A stretch of 64,000 nucleotides of DNA from Bacillota bacterium (lineage in GTDB: Bacteria; Bacillota; Clostridia; Lachnospirales; Lachnospiraceae): positions 166,566 through 230,565 of the forward strand of contig JAEYSV010000018.1 of NCBI GenBank assembly GCA_023434365.1, in the 5' to 3' direction. Position numbers and translations under genes: made by a program. Below are positions 62,759-64,000 of this stretch, piece after piece; within the stretch, counting starts at the first letter, position 1, and every line of letters begins with the position of its first letter. The notes beneath the pieces were generated by a model. It was given only the letters and a program-made list of their open reading frames with translations. It made no database searches and was not told the origin of the DNA.

Positions 62759-63231
62759 TGGCAAAAGATTCCTTTAAATCAGTCAGTTTCAGACTAAATC
62801 TGGAAAAACAGGATGAAAGAGAAATTTACGAGTATCTGGAAAGTATCGATCAGGGAAATCAGAAACAGGAGCTAGGAGACAAGAGCAAATTTCTAAAGAT
62901 GTTGGTGAAAGAATGGATTGCTGATGAAGTGGCAAGGGAAGCTACGGAAACCAAACATCATGAGGAAGAAATCTTTCAAAAAACATTACTGAAGAATCTG
63001 AGCCACGAAGTGGAAAAGGGAAATGAGAGCCTTGTCAAAGCACTACCTGAACTGATTCGAGCTGTAGTGAAAGAGGTTCTTGCAGATGGAGCGATTACGG
63101 TCGCTCCAAAATCCACTGATGAAATCGTAGCTTTTCAGAAGGAGATGGTTGAAGTCGGTGCTGCTGGAGTTCTTCCAGAAAGCGGAGCCGAGATCCCAGA
63201 TGATGCTTTTGATTTTATTGATAATCTGTAG
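62758..63231 (+). CDS. ParR-like partner of the ParM homologue
   Basis: 157 residues. N terminus KSVSFRLNLEKQDEREIYEYL has the ribbon-helix-helix-like pattern of DNA-binding ParR/StbB proteins; the rest is helical and acidic. Coupled to parM by a 1-bp overlap. Three direct repeats that begin at its stop codon are candidate binding sites. Confidence 0.65.
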   Translation: MAKDSFKSVSFRLNLEKQDEREIYEYLESIDQGNQKQELGDKSKFLKMLVKEWIADEVAREATETKHHEEEIFQKTLLKNLSHEVEKGNESLVKALPELIRAVVKEVLADGAITVAPKSTDEIVAFQKEMVEVGAAGVLPESGAEIPDDAFDFIDNL

Positions 63232-63310
63232 TGCAGATTGTAATAAATGCGAAGAGAAATGTAGTACAGATTGCATTACAAAAATATTTTGTAGTGCAGG
63301 ATGTATTACA
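63227..63310 (+). repeat. Three direct repeats at the end of the parR-like gene
   Basis: TGTAGTGCAGATTGTAATAA (63227), TGTAGTACAGATTGCATTAC (63260) and TGTAGTGCAGGATGTATTAC (63290) are spaced 33 and 30 bp, about three helical turns. The last two are also weak palindromes (TGTA..TACA). Such iterons fit a partition (centromere) site. In one frame they read as a Cys-rich peptide, which I regard as a by-product. Confidence 0.7.
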
Positions 63311-63341
63311 TGAAATTCGAGGTATAGATATGAATATGGGT

Positions 63342-63400
63342 GCAGGAACTCCTGCCAAGAAGCCAAAATTTTTTTGGCTGGGAAAAGTCCGACTTTTCCC
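63342..63400 (+). other. Hairpin cluster, candidate oriT
   Basis: Three hairpins in 59 bp: GCAGG/CCTGC, AGCCAAAA/TTTTGGCT, GGGAAAAG/CTTTTCCC (perfect stems). It lies 146 bp before the MobC-like gene and relaxase, where transfer origins of this class are normally found. The second stem's T run could instead act as a terminator after the par genes. Confidence 0.45.
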
Positions 63401-63545
63401 GCATCTTGCAATACCAGTAGGAAATTTACAGAGACATTTTTAAGCATTGCTCCGCAGGAATGTGAGGGCAGAAAGGAGAAAAAAACAATGAGGCAGATAG
63501 GAAAAAACAGGTCACAGAGAATGAATTTTGATGGAGGATTTGCCT

Positions 63546-63908
63546 ATGGTAAATGGAAGAAGAAAGTATAAATCAGATATCAAGTACCACAAGATATCTG
63601 TGAAATTATCAGATAAAGACTTTGAAAAGTTGGAGGAGGATGCCAAAGCTGCCGGAGTAGACCGTAGCAAATATCTTCGTGCTCTGGTTCAGGGAGCAGG
63701 CAAGGTTGATATGAAGTTTCCACTGGACCGGGCAAATCTAGTGAGACAGATCACAGGGGTTGCAACAAACGTGAATCAGTTGGTCAAGGTAGCAAATGGT
63801 CGTGGAGATATTTATTTTAGTGAAATCTATAAATGTACCATGCTTTTGGAAGAAATAAAGAAGCTGATGAAGGAGGTGCTTGAAAATTGGCGATTACGAA
63901 AATCATAA
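63546..63908 (+). CDS. MobC-like relaxosome accessory protein
   Basis: 120 residues from ATG 63546 (GGAGG). Contains ISVKLSDKDFEKLEEDAKAA, a ribbon-helix-helix start, then GVDRSKYLRALVQG and ANLVRQITGVATNVNQLVKV, the MobC signature region. It helps the relaxase open oriT. It overlaps the relaxase start by 22 bp. Confidence 0.88.
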   Translation: MVNGRRKYKSDIKYHKISVKLSDKDFEKLEEDAKAAGVDRSKYLRALVQGAGKVDMKFPLDRANLVRQITGVATNVNQLVKVANGRGDIYFSEIYKCTMLLEEIKKLMKEVLENWRLRKS

Positions 63909-64000
63909 ATATCAATGAAGTGAAAGACCGTAATCCCGCAAGACATCTGGAAACTGCTTTGGAATATATTCAGAATGGAGACAAGACAGAGGAGAAGATT
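63887..64000 (+). CDS. Relaxase (MobA/TraI-like), N-terminal part
   Basis: Partial, running off the right edge; 38 residues visible. TTG start with AAGGAGG. The opening AITKIININEVKDRNPARHL and following TALEYIQNGDKTEEK is the standard beginning of relaxases in clostridial conjugative elements. It nicks oriT and pilots the strand; the catalytic residues lie beyond the window. Confidence 0.85.
   Translation, partial: MAITKIININEVKDRNPARHLETALEYIQNGDKTEEKI

Larger units (their letters stand above)
60741..64000 (+). mobile_element. Left end of a conjugative/mobilizable element
   Basis: Begins at or next to the break in the helicase gene. Its genes (small hydrophobic protein, TnpV-like, ParM-like, partner, MobC-like, relaxase) are those of Tn1549/Tn4451-type clostridial elements. 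Near the end lie an inverted pair TAGTCCTA (60803) / TAGGACTA (60892-60899) and a hairpin CGTATAAAA/TTTTATACG (60820-60841). The integrase and right end are outside the window, so the exact attL cannot be fixed. No gene is seen in 60,806-61,022. Confidence 0.75.

Noticed and set aside
63231..63443. 70-codon gene between parR-like and mobC
   Set aside because: Reads through direct repeats and the hairpin cluster; GTG start without a site. The Cys-rich alternative frame there is also explained by the repeats.

Overview
The window reads as a chromosome segment of a low-GC, spore-forming Clostridia member, most likely family Lachnospiraceae and close to Lachnoclostridium (Clostridium) phytofermentans. 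That placement is inferred from gene content and codon bias (AT-rich, AGGAGG ribosome sites, T-box control of metG, NfeD/flotillin pair, FtsA-like gene next to coaE, acetyl-esterase/deacetylase genes); no database search was possible.

Region 1 (1-50,600) is mostly housekeeping. It holds flotillin/NfeD, purC-purF-purB, a two-domain PPK2 kinase, a cyclophilin, an Nmad3-like protein, an ECF sigma/anti-sigma pair, a MraY-like transferase, a secreted beta-propeller protein, two related Cys-rich small proteins with a sporulation-like promoter, a surface transglutaminase-like gene broken by one in-frame stop, T-box/metG, free-Met-sulfoxide reductase, tRNA-Leu(CAA), polA-coaE-ftsA-like-walJ, an ACT/UPF0210/pepD/capA run, an LCP protein, an M23 peptidase, a small alarmone synthetase, and a long run rsmF-rsuA-HAD-ygiQ-rluA-recU-PNPOx-proC. 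It ends with a LysR/SGNH operon divergent from a lipoprotein that fuses an SGNH esterase to a NodB deacetylase.

Region 2 (50,600-60,740) is an accessory island. A tandem array of about 252-bp units, each containing a roughly 200-bp near-perfect inverted repeat, ends in a broken half unit. A second broken half unit with a related flank lies at 56,753-57,040. Between the two halves sits a complete-looking retron: PRTase-like effector, winged-helix protein, msr-msd RNA with matching a1/a2 arms, reverse transcriptase with NAxxH, YADD and VTG motifs, and a further winged-helix-like protein. Two hypothetical genes follow. After the second half unit come a Fic protein, several small unknown genes, an integrase remnant and an unassigned multi-hairpin element.

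Region 3 (about 60,741-64,000) is the left end of a conjugative or mobilizable element. It has interrupted a PLD-type nuclease/helicase gene exactly at its Walker A codons. It carries a TnpV-like gene, a ParM-like actin with a small partner gene, direct repeats that could be its partition site, a hairpin cluster that could be oriT, a MobC-like protein and the start of a relaxase. The integrase and the far end lie outside the window.
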